50,458 bases of DNA from Bacillota bacterium (GTDB lineage: Bacteria; Bacillota; Clostridia; Lachnospirales; Anaerotignaceae), in contig JAAVYN010000024.1 in NCBI GenBank assembly GCA_022791155.1, positions 1-50,458 of the forward strand. The letters run 5' to 3'. Below, one piece after another: positions 50,341 to 50,458 of the stretch. Both the position numbers and the translations under genes were made by a program. The notes under the pieces are model-generated. The model made no database searches, was not told the origin of the DNA, and saw only the letters and a program-made list of their open reading frames with translations. How positions within the stretch are numbered: position 1 is the first letter of the stretch; each line of letters opens with the position of its first letter.

Positions 50341-50458
<118 letters not shown>

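Overview
The window looks like a chromosomal segment of an endospore-forming, anaerobic Firmicute of class Clostridia, probably close to the Lachnospirales. The evidence is the SCIFF peptide with its radical-SAM maturase (a near-universal clostridial pair), the sporulation genes ytaF, yabP and yabQ, the mcsA-mcsB-clpC operon, SD-rich translation starts including several TTG/GTG starts, consensus sigma-A promoters, and the beginning of a 16S rRNA gene at the right edge. Most of the window is core genome. The only sign of a mobile element is the last 30 codons of a tyrosine recombinase at the left edge.

Layout. 1-515: integrase tail and two terminators. 516-7655: a PMCA-type Ca2+ P-type ATPase (minus), ytaF (plus), and a minus-strand operon recD2-comF-patatin. 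7957-9323: a TfoX-like protein and a DMT exporter. 9536-13937: a metal block made of a CsoR repressor, a divergent M20-like metallohydrolase, a P1B-type metal ATPase, an unrecognised 225-aa protein and a 45-aa charged protein. 14156-15990: a DMT transporter and an MsrA-MsrB fusion (minus). 16351-19548: glmM-glmS. 20036-24280: a secreted SIMPL protein, an Ig-like lipoprotein-sized protein (minus), a GH13 glucanase with a short upstream ORF, and an RluA pseudouridine synthase. 24535-28812: mcsA-mcsB-clpC without ctsR. 28911-31953: a tandem structured repeat, an AIM24-family protein, a conserved 137-aa protein and radA. 32136-36036: pyruvate carboxylase and a lone PAS protein. 36152-37261: yabP-yabQ-divIC. 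37640-37884: tRNA-Met, tRNA-Glu and tRNA-Val. 38331-43387: an ECF S component, a PHP phosphoesterase (minus), TIGR04086, SCIFF, the SCIFF maturase and secD. 43409-47892: secF, recJ, apt, rplS and lepB. 48086-50103: a CmpB-like membrane protein, a 58-aa protein (both minus) and a sirtuin. From 50123: the rRNA promoter and the start of 16S.

The most unusual parts are these. (i) The metal block: CCC/GGG palindromes resembling CsoR operators stand before both the hydrolase and the ATPase. The ATPase lacks an N-terminal metal-binding domain, and two unrecognised proteins follow it, the smaller one with its own near-consensus promoter and a 20-bp perfect palindrome. (ii) The clpC operon lacks ctsR and instead carries two 27-bp CIRCE-like inverted repeats in its leader. 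(iii) A tandem 100-nt, hairpin-rich repeat has an extended -10 just in front of it and lies at the point where the usual clpC-radA neighbourhood is broken. (iv) A branched hairpin ending in a U-run abuts the radA ribosome-binding site. (v) A 28-aa ORF with a strong RBS overlaps the GH13 start codon by ATGA. All functional statements rest on reading motifs by eye; no database search was possible.
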